A DNA stretch of 64,000 nucleotides, from contig UCCS01000017.1 in the NCBI GenBank assembly GCA_900470965.1, forward strand, positions 45,718 to 109,717. The letters are read 5' to 3'. The notes beneath the pieces were generated by a model. The model saw only the letters and a program-made list of their open reading frames with translations. It did not search any database and was not told where the DNA came from. The first letter of the stretch is position 1; each line of letters begins with the position of its first letter. The stretch comes from Hyphomicrobiales bacterium (GTDB taxonomy: Bacteria > Pseudomonadota > Alphaproteobacteria > Rhizobiales > Rhizobiaceae). Shown in pieces: positions 43,775-53,300 of the stretch. The translations under genes were made by a program, and so were the position numbers.

Positions 43775-44400
43775 AGGATTTTTCGCTGATCGAAACCCTG
43801 CGCTGGCAACCGGACGAAGGCTTCATTCGCCTGCGCCTTCATCTCGCCCGCCTCTCCCGCTCCGCCCGCCGCATCGGTTTTCCCGAACCGATGGATGTGG
43901 TCGCGAAGCTCGAAGATGCCGTAAGGGATGGTAAGGAGCCGCGTCGTGTCAGGCTGACTTTCGACAGCCAGGGCCGGATCGATGTTACCACCGCGCCCTT
44001 CACGCCGCTGCAGCAAGACACGATCTGGAAACTCCGTATCACCAGCACGCGTCTCGATTCCACCGACAAGCTACTGCGTATCAAGACCACATGCCGGGCT
44101 GTGTACGAAGCGGCGCGCGCCGAGTTTACGCCGCAGCAAGCGGATGAAGTCATCCTGCTCAACGAACGGCAGGACGTCTGCGAGGGAACCATCACGTCTG
44201 TCTTCCTTGATGACGGCTCCGGCATTCTGAGGACACCGCCGATCTCCTGCGGCCTGCTCGCCGGGGTGCTCCGCACCGAGCTCATCTGCCAGCGAGAGGC
44301 CCGCGTCGGTCGCATCACGCTCGATGATCTGGACAAGGGTACGCTTTACGTTGGAAATTCGCTACGCGGCCTGATCCGCGCCACGCTGCAAAAGGACTGA
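43771..44400 (+). CDS. Class IV aminotransferase (PabC-like lyase)
   Basis: The 209-residue protein begins at FSLIETLRWQPDEGFIRLRLHLARLSRSA, equal to an internal point of ordinary PabC proteins, and so lacks their first 30 or so residues. LLRIKTTCR should carry the PLP lysine and CEGTITSVF the substrate glutamate. PabC lyase releases pyruvate to give 4-aminobenzoate. The sequence looks like the C-terminal half of PabB-PabC fusion proteins, here separated with a 4-bp overlap. Confidence 0.88.
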   Translation: MKDFSLIETLRWQPDEGFIRLRLHLARLSRSARRIGFPEPMDVVAKLEDAVRDGKEPRRVRLTFDSQGRIDVTTAPFTPLQQDTIWKLRITSTRLDSTDKLLRIKTTCRAVYEAARAEFTPQQADEVILLNERQDVCEGTITSVFLDDGSGILRTPPISCGLLAGVLRTELICQREARVGRITLDDLDKGTLYVGNSLRGLIRATLQKD

Positions 44401-44402
44401 CC

Positions 44403-44687
44403 ATGCTGATCCTCTCCCTGACCTATGTGAAGCCCAATGAAGAGGCCGACAAGCACATGGAGCCTCACATGGCCTGGGTGAAGGAGGGATATGCGAAGGG
44501 CTGGTTCCTCGCTTCCGGCCGGAAGGTACCACGCACCGGCGGAGTCGTTCTCGCCGTCGGCGACCGCGCCCAGATTGAAGCCTATGTCGCAGCCGACCCT
44601 TTCACCATCCATGGTGTTGCCAAATATGACATCACAGAAGTCGCGCTGACGACGGTGACGGAAGGGTTGGAGGCTCTGAAGCGCTGA
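44403..44687 (+). CDS. YciI-like protein
   Basis: The 94-residue ferredoxin-like fold opens LILSLTYVKPNEEADKHMEPHMAWV, with the family histidine-aspartate region, and closes ADPFTIHGVAKYDITEV. YciI-type proteins are small enzymes of mostly unknown reaction. It starts two bases after the PabC-like stop, so it belongs to the same transcript. Confidence 0.9.
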   Translation: MLILSLTYVKPNEEADKHMEPHMAWVKEGYAKGWFLASGRKVPRTGGVVLAVGDRAQIEAYVAADPFTIHGVAKYDITEVALTTVTEGLEALKR

Positions 44688-44734
44688 GTTACAAACCGTA
44701 CCCGGCAAATCGTCAGGCTCAAAAAGGAGCGGCG

Positions 44735-45592
44735 ATGAAACGTCTGACCTACACGCCCTATGACGGCTCGGCCCGGCCCTTCACGATCGGCCTGATGCCG
44801 TTCGATCCCGCCCGCTGGATCGAACCCGACGAAGATCTCAACCGCTACCTCGAGGAAAAGGCGCGGCTGGCGGGCGAGCGCCTCGACGACATCTTCGTCG
44901 CAGAGGATGGGACAGAAGCAGCCCAGCAGGAGGCGCTGGATATTCTTCTCGCTCACCTTGCCGATCGGCATCCGGCGATGCTCCGGCAGGATACTTCCGA
45001 TCTGCCGCCTCTCTTCAAGGCCGGTTCACTCATCCAGGATGATCTCGTTCTGATGCGCCGCAGGGCCGATGGCTGGCATCTCGTGGCGGCCCATGTCGCC
45101 TTTCCCTCCTCGTGGTCGCTACATGAGAAATTCGGTCGGCCGATGCACGAGATCCATGCGGATGCACCGGGCTTCGGCGAAGGCACGCGCAATGCCACAC
45201 TGATTGCCCGCATCTTCGACGGCCTGCAGAGTGCCCAGCAGGTCGAGCGGCTGAACTGGTCGGTCAACACCACTGATGATCTCTTCCTTCCCGTCTCGAA
45301 ACATAGCCGGCCACCTTACGCCGAGGCCTTCACGCTTGAAGAGCGTTTCGTCCGCGTCGAGCGACAGACCCTTCGCAAGCTGCCTCTCTCGGGGGACATT
45401 CTCTTCACCATCCGCATCTATATTGATCCGATCGCCGTCATTGCTCGGCATCCGCAGGCGCGGAAACTCGCAGCCAGCTTTGCCGATCAACTGGAAGCGC
45501 TCGACCACCAGCAGACCGCCTACAAAGGGCTGACCTTGCAGCGGACGGAACTCGTGCGGAAATTGCGGGCACTTTGCAGCCCCGATATTTGA
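44735..45592 (+). CDS. DUF3445 (heme-dependent oxidative N-demethylase family) protein
   Basis: The 285-residue protein matches DUF3445, the family of the fungal-like and bacterial heme-dependent oxidative N-demethylases: GLMPFDPARWIEPDEDL, LVAAHVAFPSSWSLHEKFGRPMHEIHADAPGF and NWSVNTTDDLFLP, with RVERQTLRKLP near the end. Members are reported to demethylate tertiary amines such as dimethylamine with a heme b. AAAAAGGAG precedes the ATG. Confidence 0.88.
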   Translation: MKRLTYTPYDGSARPFTIGLMPFDPARWIEPDEDLNRYLEEKARLAGERLDDIFVAEDGTEAAQQEALDILLAHLADRHPAMLRQDTSDLPPLFKAGSLIQDDLVLMRRRADGWHLVAAHVAFPSSWSLHEKFGRPMHEIHADAPGFGEGTRNATLIARIFDGLQSAQQVERLNWSVNTTDDLFLPVSKHSRPPYAEAFTLEERFVRVERQTLRKLPLSGDILFTIRIYIDPIAVIARHPQARKLAASFADQLEALDHQQTAYKGLTLQRTELVRKLRALCSPDI

Positions 45593-45723
45593 CCTTTGCA
45601 GGGGAACGCTCTTTATTGTGACGCCATTTTGTGATTAGAGCCGGTCACTTCGCGAGCTTCGCGGCATTTTCACATGAATTCTTTAGGCTGAAAGCCTTCG
45701 TTCCCTTCCAATAGGAGAAAAGA

Positions 45724-47169
45724 ATGACGGAACAGAACTATCCGGTATATGGCGAAATTACCGGTCCGATCGTCATGATCGGCTTTGGCTCCATCGGCCG
45801 CGGCACGCTGCCCCTGATCGAGCGCCACTTCAAATTCGACAAGAGCCGGATGGTTGTCATCGACCCGCGCACGGACGATGCCCACATTCTGGAAAAGCAC
45901 GGCGTCAAGCACATCCAGGCGCATGTGACGAAGGACAACTACAAGGAGCTGCTGAAGCCGCTCTTGACCGAAGGCGAAGGCCAGGGCTTCTGCGTCAATC
46001 TCTCGGTCGACACCTCGTCACTCGACATCATCAAGCTCTGCCGCAAGCTTGACGTGCTCTATATCGATACCGTCGTCGAGCCTTGGCTCGGCTTCTATTT
46101 CGACAAGGACATGAAGAACGAGGAACGCACCAACTACGCGCTGCGCGAAACCGTTCGCAAGGAAAAGGCCAAGAACCCAGGCGGCACCACCGCCGTTTCC
46201 ACCTGCGGCGCAAATCCGGGCATGGTCTCCTGGTTCGTCAAGCAGGGCCTGCTGAACCTTGCCCGTGATATGGGCCTCAAGTTCGATGAGCCGGGCCAGG
46301 ACGACCGCGAAGAATGGGCAAAGCTCATGAAGAAGGTCGGCGTCAAGGGCATCCACATCGCCGAACGCGACACGCAGCGCACCATCCACCCGAAGCCGCT
46401 CAACGTCTTCTGGAACACCTGGTCGGTCGAAGGCTTCATCTCCGAAGGCCTGCAGCCGGCAGAACTCGGCTGGGGCACCCACGAAAACTGGATGCCGAAG
46501 AACGCCAAGAAGCATAAGAAGGGCTCCAAGGCCGCCATCTTCCTGGAACAGCCCGGCGCCAACACCCGCGTGCGCACCTGGTGCCCGACGCCCGGCCCGC
46601 AGTATGGCTTTCTCGTCACCCACAATGAGTCGATCTCGATCGCCGACTTCTTCACGGTGAAGGACAAGGACGGCGACGTCTCCTATCGTCCAACCTGCCA
46701 CTACGCCTACCATCCTGCCAATGATGCCGTTCTCTCGCTGCATGAGATGTTCGGCAACGGCGGCAAGGCACAGCCGGTTCTCCACGTTCTCGACGAGAAC
46801 GAACTGGTCGATGGCGTCGACGAACTCGGCGTGCTGCTCTACGGCCACGACAAGAACGCCTACTGGTACGGTTCGCGTCTGTCGCTGGAAGAAACCCGCC
46901 GCATCGCCCCCTACCAGAACGCGACTGGTCTGCAGGTAACCTCTGCCGTTCTCGCCGGCATGGTCTGGGCTCTTGAAAACCCGAAGGCCGGCATCGTCGA
47001 AGCCGATGAGATGGATTACAAGCGCTGCCTCGAAGTGCAGCTGCCCTATCTCGGCCCGGTCGAAGGCCACTACACCGACTGGACCCCGCTCGACGGCCGT
47101 CCAGGCCTGTTCCCGGAAGACATCGACACCAAGGATCCGTGGCAGTTCAAGAACATCCTCGTTCGCTGA
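45724..47169 (+). CDS. hss: Homospermidine synthase
   Basis: The enzyme condenses putrescine units to homospermidine, the main long polyamine of rhizobia, using NAD. The 481-residue protein has the Rossmann motif MIGFGSIGRGTLPLIE, then VSTCGANPGMVSWFVKQGL and the conserved WGTHENWMP and CHYAYHPANDAVLSLHEM. AGGAGA precedes the ATG. It stands alone, with a terminator after it. Confidence 0.97.
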   Translation: MTEQNYPVYGEITGPIVMIGFGSIGRGTLPLIERHFKFDKSRMVVIDPRTDDAHILEKHGVKHIQAHVTKDNYKELLKPLLTEGEGQGFCVNLSVDTSSLDIIKLCRKLDVLYIDTVVEPWLGFYFDKDMKNEERTNYALRETVRKEKAKNPGGTTAVSTCGANPGMVSWFVKQGLLNLARDMGLKFDEPGQDDREEWAKLMKKVGVKGIHIAERDTQRTIHPKPLNVFWNTWSVEGFISEGLQPAELGWGTHENWMPKNAKKHKKGSKAAIFLEQPGANTRVRTWCPTPGPQYGFLVTHNESISIADFFTVKDKDGDVSYRPTCHYAYHPANDAVLSLHEMFGNGGKAQPVLHVLDENELVDGVDELGVLLYGHDKNAYWYGSRLSLEETRRIAPYQNATGLQVTSAVLAGMVWALENPKAGIVEADEMDYKRCLEVQLPYLGPVEGHYTDWTPLDGRPGLFPEDIDTKDPWQFKNILVR

Positions 47170-47192
47170 AGCCTGCCCTAACGCTTTCGAAG

Positions 47193-47218
47193 ATGCCCGC
47201 TGTTAGGCGGGCATTTTT
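47193..47218 (+). terminator. Terminator of hss
   Basis: ATGCCCGC pairs with GCGGGCAT around a 6-base loop and is followed by a T-run, 24 bp after the stop codon. Confidence 0.88.
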
Positions 47219-47342
47219 GTAACGCCTGCTGTCTAAATGCCGGCCGACCCCCGTCGAAGGCTTGCCTTCGCGGAAGGCCCGCGCCATGTTTTTGGCGGAC
47301 TGTCGCGGAAAGCTTCCGCTTAGATTCGCCGGGAGAAGCCTT

Positions 47343-47711
47343 ATGAAAGTCAGAACTGGTCTCGTTCTTGTGGTTGCATCGGCAGCTCTTGCCGCCTGTG
47401 TTTCCTCCGGCCCGCGCCCCCTCCCCGTTGCATCAGCACCCACTCCTGCCGGTGTCGAAGGAACCTGGGCCGATCCGAACGGCATCGTCTCCACCTTCCA
47501 GTCCGGCACTTTCACGACGCGCACGACCGACAGCAACCAGCTTCTGGCCTCCGGCACCTATACCAAAACCTCGCCGACGCTGGTGGAAATCAACATGACC
47601 TCGCTGGTTCGCAACACTCAGTCGAAGGTCAATTGCGCCCTCGTTACGACGAGCCAGCTGAATTGCACCTCGGATGCCGGCGCACAGTTCGTCCTGACCC
47701 GCCGCAGCTGA
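47343..47711 (+). CDS. Omp10-like outer-membrane lipoprotein
   Basis: The 122-residue lipoprotein has the lipobox ALAAC. Its mature part has [48 protein letters not shown] and QLNCTSDAG, which closely parallel Brucella Omp10 as I remember it. Such lipoproteins are surface-exposed in Brucella. The two cysteines in the C-terminal region probably form a disulfide. It is followed by a small membrane protein. Confidence 0.85.
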   Translation: MKVRTGLVLVVASAALAACVSSGPRPLPVASAPTPAGVEGTWADPNGIVSTFQSGTFTTRTTDSNQLLASGTYTKTSPTLVEINMTSLVRNTQSKVNCALVTTSQLNCTSDAGAQFVLTRRS

Positions 47712-47741
47712 ATAGAGCAGATGAGGTGAAGGCTAAGCACC

Positions 47742-48062
47742 ATGCGGGCTTTCGCTGGTTACCTCGTCCTGTTGCTCGCAACGCCGCTTGCCGCACTTGC
47801 GGTCATTTTGCCGGCTAATGTCTATCGTGCCCAAGGTATCGCCGCCCCCGATTGCGACGGGCCGCTGCAGGTGCTGATCTTCGCCGCGCCGGCAGTCCTG
47901 ATCTACGGCGCAGGCGCAGTCCTTGCCTATCGGGCCGGCCGGCGCTTTCACCGCATCGTTTCCCTTCTTTGCTTGATTGTCGCGCTCGCCACATTTCCGA
48001 ATATTGCAGAGGCCATGCGCGAACTCTACCGAAACGCTGCCGCCGGAGAATGCGTGGGATAA
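47742..48062 (+). CDS. Small membrane protein of unknown function
   Basis: The 106-residue protein has three hydrophobic helices (AFAGYLVLLLATPLAALAVIL, VLIFAAPAVLIYGAGAVLAY, IVSLLCLIVALATFP). A ribosome-binding site is weak (GAGGTGA 15 bases upstream). I do not recognise the family. It follows the Omp10-like gene by 30 bp. Confidence 0.7.
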   Translation: MRAFAGYLVLLLATPLAALAVILPANVYRAQGIAAPDCDGPLQVLIFAAPAVLIYGAGAVLAYRAGRRFHRIVSLLCLIVALATFPNIAEAMRELYRNAAAGECVG

Positions 48063-48239
48063 CCAGTCGGCTTTTTTGCCCGGTTCCCCCTTGGAAAGCG
48101 GCTCTCCTGGCCCAGCTTTCCCTTGCGGCGGCGCATCGTCTGATGGAACATCCGCATGCCGGGAAACCGCCCGGGCTGACCATGGAAGGGACTGGCGAGG
48201 ATCAGGGGGATCTTCGCCCTTTTAATCAGGAGAACAGGG

Positions 48240-50159
48240 ATGACGAAGTCTTTCAGCTTCGGTCTTTTGACCGCGTCCATGCTGGCGCTGAGCACAGGCG
48301 CCGCTTTCGCGGATTACGAACTCAATATTCTTCATATCAACGATTTCCATTCACGCATTGAATCGATCAACAAGTTCGACTCCACCTGCTCGGTCGAGGA
48401 GGAAGGCAAGAACGAATGCTTCGGCGGCGCCGCCCGTCTGAAGACCGCTATCGACCAGCGCCGTCAGGCTCTGACGGGCAAGAACGTGCTGCTGCTCAAC
48501 GCCGGCGACAATTTCCAGGGCTCGCTGTTCTACACGACCTACAAGGGCGCGGCCGAAGCCGAAATGCTGAACCTCATGAAGTTCGACGCCATGACGGTCG
48601 GCAATCATGAATTCGACGACAGCGAGGATGGGCTCGCAACCTTCCTCGACAAGGTGCAATTCCCCGTCGTCACCGCCAACGTCAAGGCAAGTGCTGCCTC
48701 CAAGCTTGGCGACCGCGTCAAACCTTCTCTCGTGCTTGACGTCAGCGGCCAGAAGATCGGTATCGTCGGCGCCGTCACCAATGACACGCCGGAGCTTTCC
48801 TCGCCCGGCCCGAACGTGACGATTGCCGATGACGTCCAGAGCATCACGGCAGAGGTTCAGAAACTGAAGGGCGAAGGCGTCAACAAGATCATTGCACTCA
48901 CCCATGTCGGCTACCCGCGCGACCTCGCGATGATCGCCAAGATCCCTGATATCGATGTGGTCGTCGGCGGCCATTCACACAGCCTGCTGTCGAACACCGA
49001 TCCGAAGGCCGAAGGCCCCTATCCGACGATGGTCGACAATCCCGGCGGGTACAAGGTACCGGTGGTGCAGGCAGCCTCCTACAGCAAATATCTCGGCGAT
49101 CTCGTCGTTAATTTCGATGATAATGGCGTCGTCAAGGAAGCCAAGGGCGATCCCATCCTGATCGATTCTTCCTTCACGCCTGATCCGGCTGTCACGGCAC
49201 GCATTGTCGAACTGGCAAAGCCGATTGAAGACCTGCGCAAGAAGGTGATCGGCTCCTCCGAAGGCCCCATCGAGGGCGACCGCAAGGTCTGCCGCGTCAA
49301 GGAATGCTCGATGGGCAATCTGGTGGCCGATGCTATCCTCGACCGTAGCAAGAACCAGGGCGTGACCATTGCCATCCAGAACGGCGGCGGCCTGCGCGCC
49401 TCCATCGACGGCGGCGACGTCACCCAGGGCGAAGTCATCACCGTGCTGCCCTTCCAGAACACGCTCGCAACCTTCCAGCTGACCGGTGCCGATATCGTCA
49501 AGGCGCTCGAAAACGGCGTCAGCCAGATCGACCAGGGTGCCGGCCGTTTCCCGCAGGTCGCCGGTCTGAAATTCACCTTCGACCAGTCGAAGCCGGTCGG
49601 CAGCCGCGTCAGCGATGTGCAGGTCAAGGATGGCGATAATTTCGTGCCGATCGACAATGCCAAGACCTATAGCGTCGCCACCAACAACTTCATGCGCGCC
49701 GGCGGCGATGGCTATGTCGCCTTCAAAGACGGCCAGAATGCCTATGACTACGGTCCGGACCTGGCCGACGTGACTGCCGAATATATTGCCGCACACTCGC
49801 CCTATAAGCCTTATACGGACGGCCGCATCACTGAAATTGCGCAGGCGGCACCTGCTCCCTCCGCAGAGCAGGCTCCCGCAACACCTGCACCCGCGGCCCC
49901 GGCTCCATCTACCGAACCGACCCCAGCTCCTGCAGCACCGGCCCCAGCCGCTCCCGCTCCGGCAGTTGAACCTGCCCCGGCAGCCTCCGCACCGGCTGCG
50001 CCTTCGACCCATATCATCGCTGCCGGCGATACTTTCTGGGATCTCGCCAAGACCTTCTACGGCGACGGCGCCGAATGGCGTAAATTGTCGGAAGCCAATG
50101 GCAGCCCGAACCCGCGCCATCTGCGGATCGGCGAGGAAATCCAGGTTCCCGCCAAGTAA
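48240..50159 (+). CDS. 5'-nucleotidase/UshA-type phosphoesterase with C-terminal LysM
   Basis: The 639-residue precursor has a signal peptide (cut near AAFAD). The calcineurin-like domain shows metal residues in ILHINDFHSRI, NAGDNFQGS, GNHEFDD, THVGYP and GGHSHS; the C-terminal 5'-nucleotidase domain has AIQNGGGLRASI and the substrate stacking region. A Pro/Ala-rich linker spans about 534-588, and a LysM motif follows (HIIAAGDTFWDLAKTFYG ... ANGSPNPRHLRIGEEIQVP). The enzyme would hydrolyse periplasmic nucleotides while held to peptidoglycan by LysM; that tethering is inference. Confidence 0.93.
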   Translation: MTKSFSFGLLTASMLALSTGAAFADYELNILHINDFHSRIESINKFDSTCSVEEEGKNECFGGAARLKTAIDQRRQALTGKNVLLLNAGDNFQGSLFYTTYKGAAEAEMLNLMKFDAMTVGNHEFDDSEDGLATFLDKVQFPVVTANVKASAASKLGDRVKPSLVLDVSGQKIGIVGAVTNDTPELSSPGPNVTIADDVQSITAEVQKLKGEGVNKIIALTHVGYPRDLAMIAKIPDIDVVVGGHSHSLLSNTDPKAEGPYPTMVDNPGGYKVPVVQAASYSKYLGDLVVNFDDNGVVKEAKGDPILIDSSFTPDPAVTARIVELAKPIEDLRKKVIGSSEGPIEGDRKVCRVKECSMGNLVADAILDRSKNQGVTIAIQNGGGLRASIDGGDVTQGEVITVLPFQNTLATFQLTGADIVKALENGVSQIDQGAGRFPQVAGLKFTFDQSKPVGSRVSDVQVKDGDNFVPIDNAKTYSVATNNFMRAGGDGYVAFKDGQNAYDYGPDLADVTAEYIAAHSPYKPYTDGRITEIAQAAPAPSAEQAPATPAPAAPAPSTEPTPAPAAPAPAAPAPAVEPAPAASAPAAPSTHIIAAGDTFWDLAKTFYGDGAEWRKLSEANGSPNPRHLRIGEEIQVPAK

Positions 50160-50181
50160 GACGATTTGTCCCGATCATGAG

Positions 50182-50217
50182 AGCCGGTCCGGGGTTCCCC
50201 GGACCGGCTTTTCTTCT
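50182..50217 (+). terminator. Terminator of the UshA-LysM gene
   Basis: AGCCGGTCCGGGG folds back on CCCCGGACCGGCT with a two-base TT loop, giving a long GC stem followed by TTTCTTCTT. Confidence 0.9.
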
Positions 50218-50285
50218 TATAGGGTGAACCGTGATCAGCCGGCTGCGTATGAGCCGGGGAGACACGAAAGCGCGTTGGGGCCAGA

Positions 50286-51317
50286 ATGACAGATACTTCA
50301 CTCCGCCCGGCGGACCATCCCGCCGTCAAATTCGGCAAGGTCGGCGTCCTGCTGGTCAATCTTGGTACGCCGGATGGTACTGATTACACCTCCATGCGCC
50401 GCTATCTGCGCGAATTCCTGACCGACAAGCGCGTCATCGAATGGTCGCCCTGGAAATGGTATCCGATCCTGTTCGGCATCGTCCTCAACACGCGCCCGCA
50501 GAAGGTGGGCAAGGCCTATGAGACGATCTGGAACAAGGATCTGAATGAAAGCTGGCTACGCACCTATACCCGCAACCAGTCTGATTTCATGGCCGAACGG
50601 CTGCGCGACCTGCCAAACGTCAAGGTCGATTGGGCAATGCGGTATGGCACACCATCGATCCCCTCGCGTATCGAAGCGCTGAAGGACGAGGGTTGTGACC
50701 GCATCCTGCTCTTCCCGCTCTATCCGCAATATGCGGCGGCTACCACCGCGACCGTCAATGACAAGGCCTTCCAGAAGCTTCTAACCATGCGCTGGCAACC
50801 GGCGTTGCGCACGGTGCCTGATTATCACGACGACGAGACCTATATCGAAGCGCTCGCCAAATCCGTCGAGCGGCACCTTGCCACCCTCGACTGGAAGCCC
50901 GAGATGCTGCTCGCCTCCTTCCACGGCATTCCGCTCTCCTACTTCCAACAGGGCGATCCCTATTACTGCCAGTGCCAGAAGACCGGCCGGCTGCTGCGCG
51001 AACGCCTCGGGCTGACAAAGGAAAATTTCATGGTCACCTTCCAGTCCCGCTTCGGACCGGAGGAATGGCTGCAGCCCTATACCGACAAGACCGTCGAGAA
51101 GCTGGCGCAGGACGGCGTCAAGCGCATCGCCGTCATGAATCCCGGCTTCGTTTCCGACTGTCTGGAGACGCTGGAAGAGATAGCCGAACAGGCGGCCCAT
51201 TCTTTCAAGCACAGTGGCGGCGAGCAGTTCACGCATATTCCCTGCCTGAATGACGGAGAGGACGGCATGCAGGTGCTGGAAAAAGTCGTGCGCCGTGAGC
51301 TGTTGGGTTGGGCATAA
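50286..51317 (+). CDS. hemH: Ferrochelatase
   Basis: HemH inserts ferrous iron into protoporphyrin IX, the last step of heme synthesis. The 343-residue protein has VLLVNLGTPDGTDYTSMRRYLREFL, FPLYPQYAAATTATV, the active-site histidine in SFHGIPLSY and FQSRFGPEEWLQPYT. GGGGCCAGA lies upstream of the ATG. A paired cysteine region YYCQCQKTG may relate to an iron-sulfur or disulfide feature but is not proven. Confidence 0.97.
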   Translation: MTDTSLRPADHPAVKFGKVGVLLVNLGTPDGTDYTSMRRYLREFLTDKRVIEWSPWKWYPILFGIVLNTRPQKVGKAYETIWNKDLNESWLRTYTRNQSDFMAERLRDLPNVKVDWAMRYGTPSIPSRIEALKDEGCDRILLFPLYPQYAAATTATVNDKAFQKLLTMRWQPALRTVPDYHDDETYIEALAKSVERHLATLDWKPEMLLASFHGIPLSYFQQGDPYYCQCQKTGRLLRERLGLTKENFMVTFQSRFGPEEWLQPYTDKTVEKLAQDGVKRIAVMNPGFVSDCLETLEEIAEQAAHSFKHSGGEQFTHIPCLNDGEDGMQVLEKVVRRELLGWA

Positions 51318-51474
51318 TTGACGCGGCGCCAGATTTTCTGGCGCCCTGCAATAGATAAAAACGTCCCGCGCACCAGATCTAGAGAATGGCCGATAGGCGA
51401 GCGCAATCGCGTCAGAGGCGCGACTGCGGCCTGTAGATTGGTGGCCTGCTGCTTTATTGATCTGGACGTACTTT

Positions 51475-51738
51475 ATGATTCCGGGTTTCAGAAAATTGAT
51501 TGTCCTCGCCTGCTTGCTCGTCATCGCAGGTGGCGGTTATCTCGCGTGGGAACGCTATCAGCGGGTCTATGCCAACGCCCCTCCCAAAGGCATCGTCGGT
51601 CAGGTCGCATGTCAGCTTCGCCTCCGCGATGTCAAAACCAGCAATCTGAAACCGGACGATCAGCCGTTTCTCACCAATTGCCTGATGGGCGGCTACATCA
51701 CAACGAGCGACCTCGATGATGCCGGCCTATCACCCTGA
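51475..51738 (+). CDS. Small membrane-anchored protein of unknown function
   Basis: The 87-residue protein starts MIPGFRKLIVLACLLVIAGGGYLAW, a single N-terminal membrane anchor, with a short periplasmic or cytoplasmic domain containing two cysteines (GQVACQLRL and TNCLMG). It is 157 bp after hemH. I do not recognise the family. A TTG at 51457 is an alternative start. Confidence 0.6.
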   Translation: MIPGFRKLIVLACLLVIAGGGYLAWERYQRVYANAPPKGIVGQVACQLRLRDVKTSNLKPDDQPFLTNCLMGGYITTSDLDDAGLSP

Positions 51739-51821
51739 TTTGACAGGCGAGGCCGTCATTCCTTCCTTGCAAAGAACGTGATAACTCACCACGTCAGATA
51801 GGTGGGCTTAGGGAGGAATAC

Positions 51822-52841
51822 ATGCTGCTGAGCGGCTTCGATATCGTCGTGATCGTATTGGTGGTTTTTGTCATCCTGGTGCTTTTTGCGGGCATCAAGA
51901 CGGTTCCGCAGGGCTACCGTTATACGATCGAGCGTTTCGGCCGCTATACGCGCACGCTGGAACCCGGCCTGAACCTGATCACCCCTTTCATCGAACGCGT
52001 CGGCGCCAGGATGAACGTGATGGAGCAGGTGCTGAACGTGCCCACCCAAGAGGTGATTACCAAGGACAATGCCTCGGTCTCAGCCGATGCCGTATCCTTT
52101 TACCAGGTGCTGAATGCCGCTCAGGCCGCCTATCAGGTTTCCAATTTGGAAAATGCTATCCTGAACCTCACCATGACCAATATTCGCTCCGTCATGGGCT
52201 CTATGGATCTTGATGAGCTGCTCTCCAATCGCGATGCGATCAACGACCGGCTGCTGCGCGTCGTGGACGAAGCCGTACAGCCTTGGGGCATCAAGGTCAC
52301 CCGCGTCGAGATCAAGGATATCCAGCCGCCGCGCGACCTCGTCGACGCTATGGCCCGCCAGATGAAGGCCGAGCGCGAGAAACGTGCCCAGGTGTTGGAG
52401 GCTGAAGGTTCTCGCAACGCGCAGATCTTGAGAGCAGAAGGCGCCAAGCAGTCCGCCATCCTTCAGGCCGAAGGCCAGCGCGAAGCCGCCTTCCGCAATG
52501 CCGAAGCGCGCGAACGCTTGGCAGAAGCCGAAGCCAAGGCGACGAAGATGGTCTCGGAAGCGATCGCCGCCGGCGACGTCCAGGCAATCAACTATTTCGT
52601 TGCCCAGAAATACACCGAGGCGCTCGCTTCGATCGGCTCGGCGCCCAATTCCAAGATTGTCATGATGCCGATGGAAGCGTCTTCCATTCTCGGCTCACTT
52701 GGCGGCATTGGCGCGATTGCCCGGGAGGTCTTTGGGGAAGGCAACAATCCGCCGCCGCCTCCGCGGGCAGTTCCGGCGCGCTCCACGCCGTCGGTCGGCC
52801 CGGCTCCGGCCAATCCCTTTAATCCCAATCCGGAGCGGTAA
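51822..52841 (+). CDS. SPFH-domain (stomatin/QmcA-like) membrane protein
   Basis: The 339-residue protein has an N-terminal membrane helix ([18 protein letters not shown]), the SPFH start [26 protein letters not shown], a helical coiled region with repeated AEG motifs ([19 protein letters not shown]), and a Pro-rich tail. It oligomerises in membrane microdomains. AGGGAGGA precedes the ATG. NfeD follows three bases after the stop, the classic partner pairing. Confidence 0.95.
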   Translation: MLLSGFDIVVIVLVVFVILVLFAGIKTVPQGYRYTIERFGRYTRTLEPGLNLITPFIERVGARMNVMEQVLNVPTQEVITKDNASVSADAVSFYQVLNAAQAAYQVSNLENAILNLTMTNIRSVMGSMDLDELLSNRDAINDRLLRVVDEAVQPWGIKVTRVEIKDIQPPRDLVDAMARQMKAEREKRAQVLEAEGSRNAQILRAEGAKQSAILQAEGQREAAFRNAEARERLAEAEAKATKMVSEAIAAGDVQAINYFVAQKYTEALASIGSAPNSKIVMMPMEASSILGSLGGIGAIAREVFGEGNNPPPPPRAVPARSTPSVGPAPANPFNPNPER

Positions 52842-52844
52842 GCC

Positions 52845-53300
52845 ATGCTGGCGAAGATCGTCGGCGAACTTGGGCCGTGGAGCTGGTGGGTGGCAGGCCT
52901 CGTGCTGCTTGCAGCCGAGATGGTCGTGCCGGGCTTCTTCCTGGTCTGGATCGGGCTTGCCGCACTTGCCGTCGGTGTTTTGTCGCTGCTCTTCTGGGAT
53001 GCCGCTTTCTGGATCTGGGAGCTTCAGGCAATCCTCTTCGCCATCCTCGCGGTCGCAGCCACGCTCATCGGCCGGCGGCTGACACTGCGCAATGCCACGA
53101 CGGATGAGCCGTTCCTCAACCAGCGCGGCGCGAGCCTCGTTGGCCGTACCGCGACGCTGCGCGAGCCGATCCGCGAAGGCCGCGGCCGCATTCGTCTCGA
53201 TGACACGACGTGGCAGGTCATGGGGCCGGATCTTCCGGCCGGAACGCAGGTCAAAGTGGTTTCGAGCAACGGCCGCGACCTGACGGTCGAGCCAACCTGA
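52845..53300 (+). CDS. NfeD-family membrane protein
   Basis: This protein of 151 residues has a hydrophobic first part with several helices (WWVAGLVLLAAEMVVPGFFLVWIGLAALAV is cut here) and an OB-like C-terminal domain: LVGRTATLREPIREGRGRI, GPDLPAGTQVKVVSSNG, LTVEPT. NfeD partners SPFH proteins in membrane quality control. Its stop codon directly abuts that of the convergent gene: TGATCA. Confidence 0.93.
   Translation: MLAKIVGELGPWSWWVAGLVLLAAEMVVPGFFLVWIGLAALAVGVLSLLFWDAAFWIWELQAILFAILAVAATLIGRRLTLRNATTDEPFLNQRGASLVGRTATLREPIREGRGRIRLDDTTWQVMGPDLPAGTQVKVVSSNGRDLTVEPT

Noticed and set aside
50949..51018. Iron-sulfur cluster in ferrochelatase (YYCQCQKTG)
   Set aside because: Only two or three cysteines are close together and the full ligand set cannot be made out, so no cluster is claimed.
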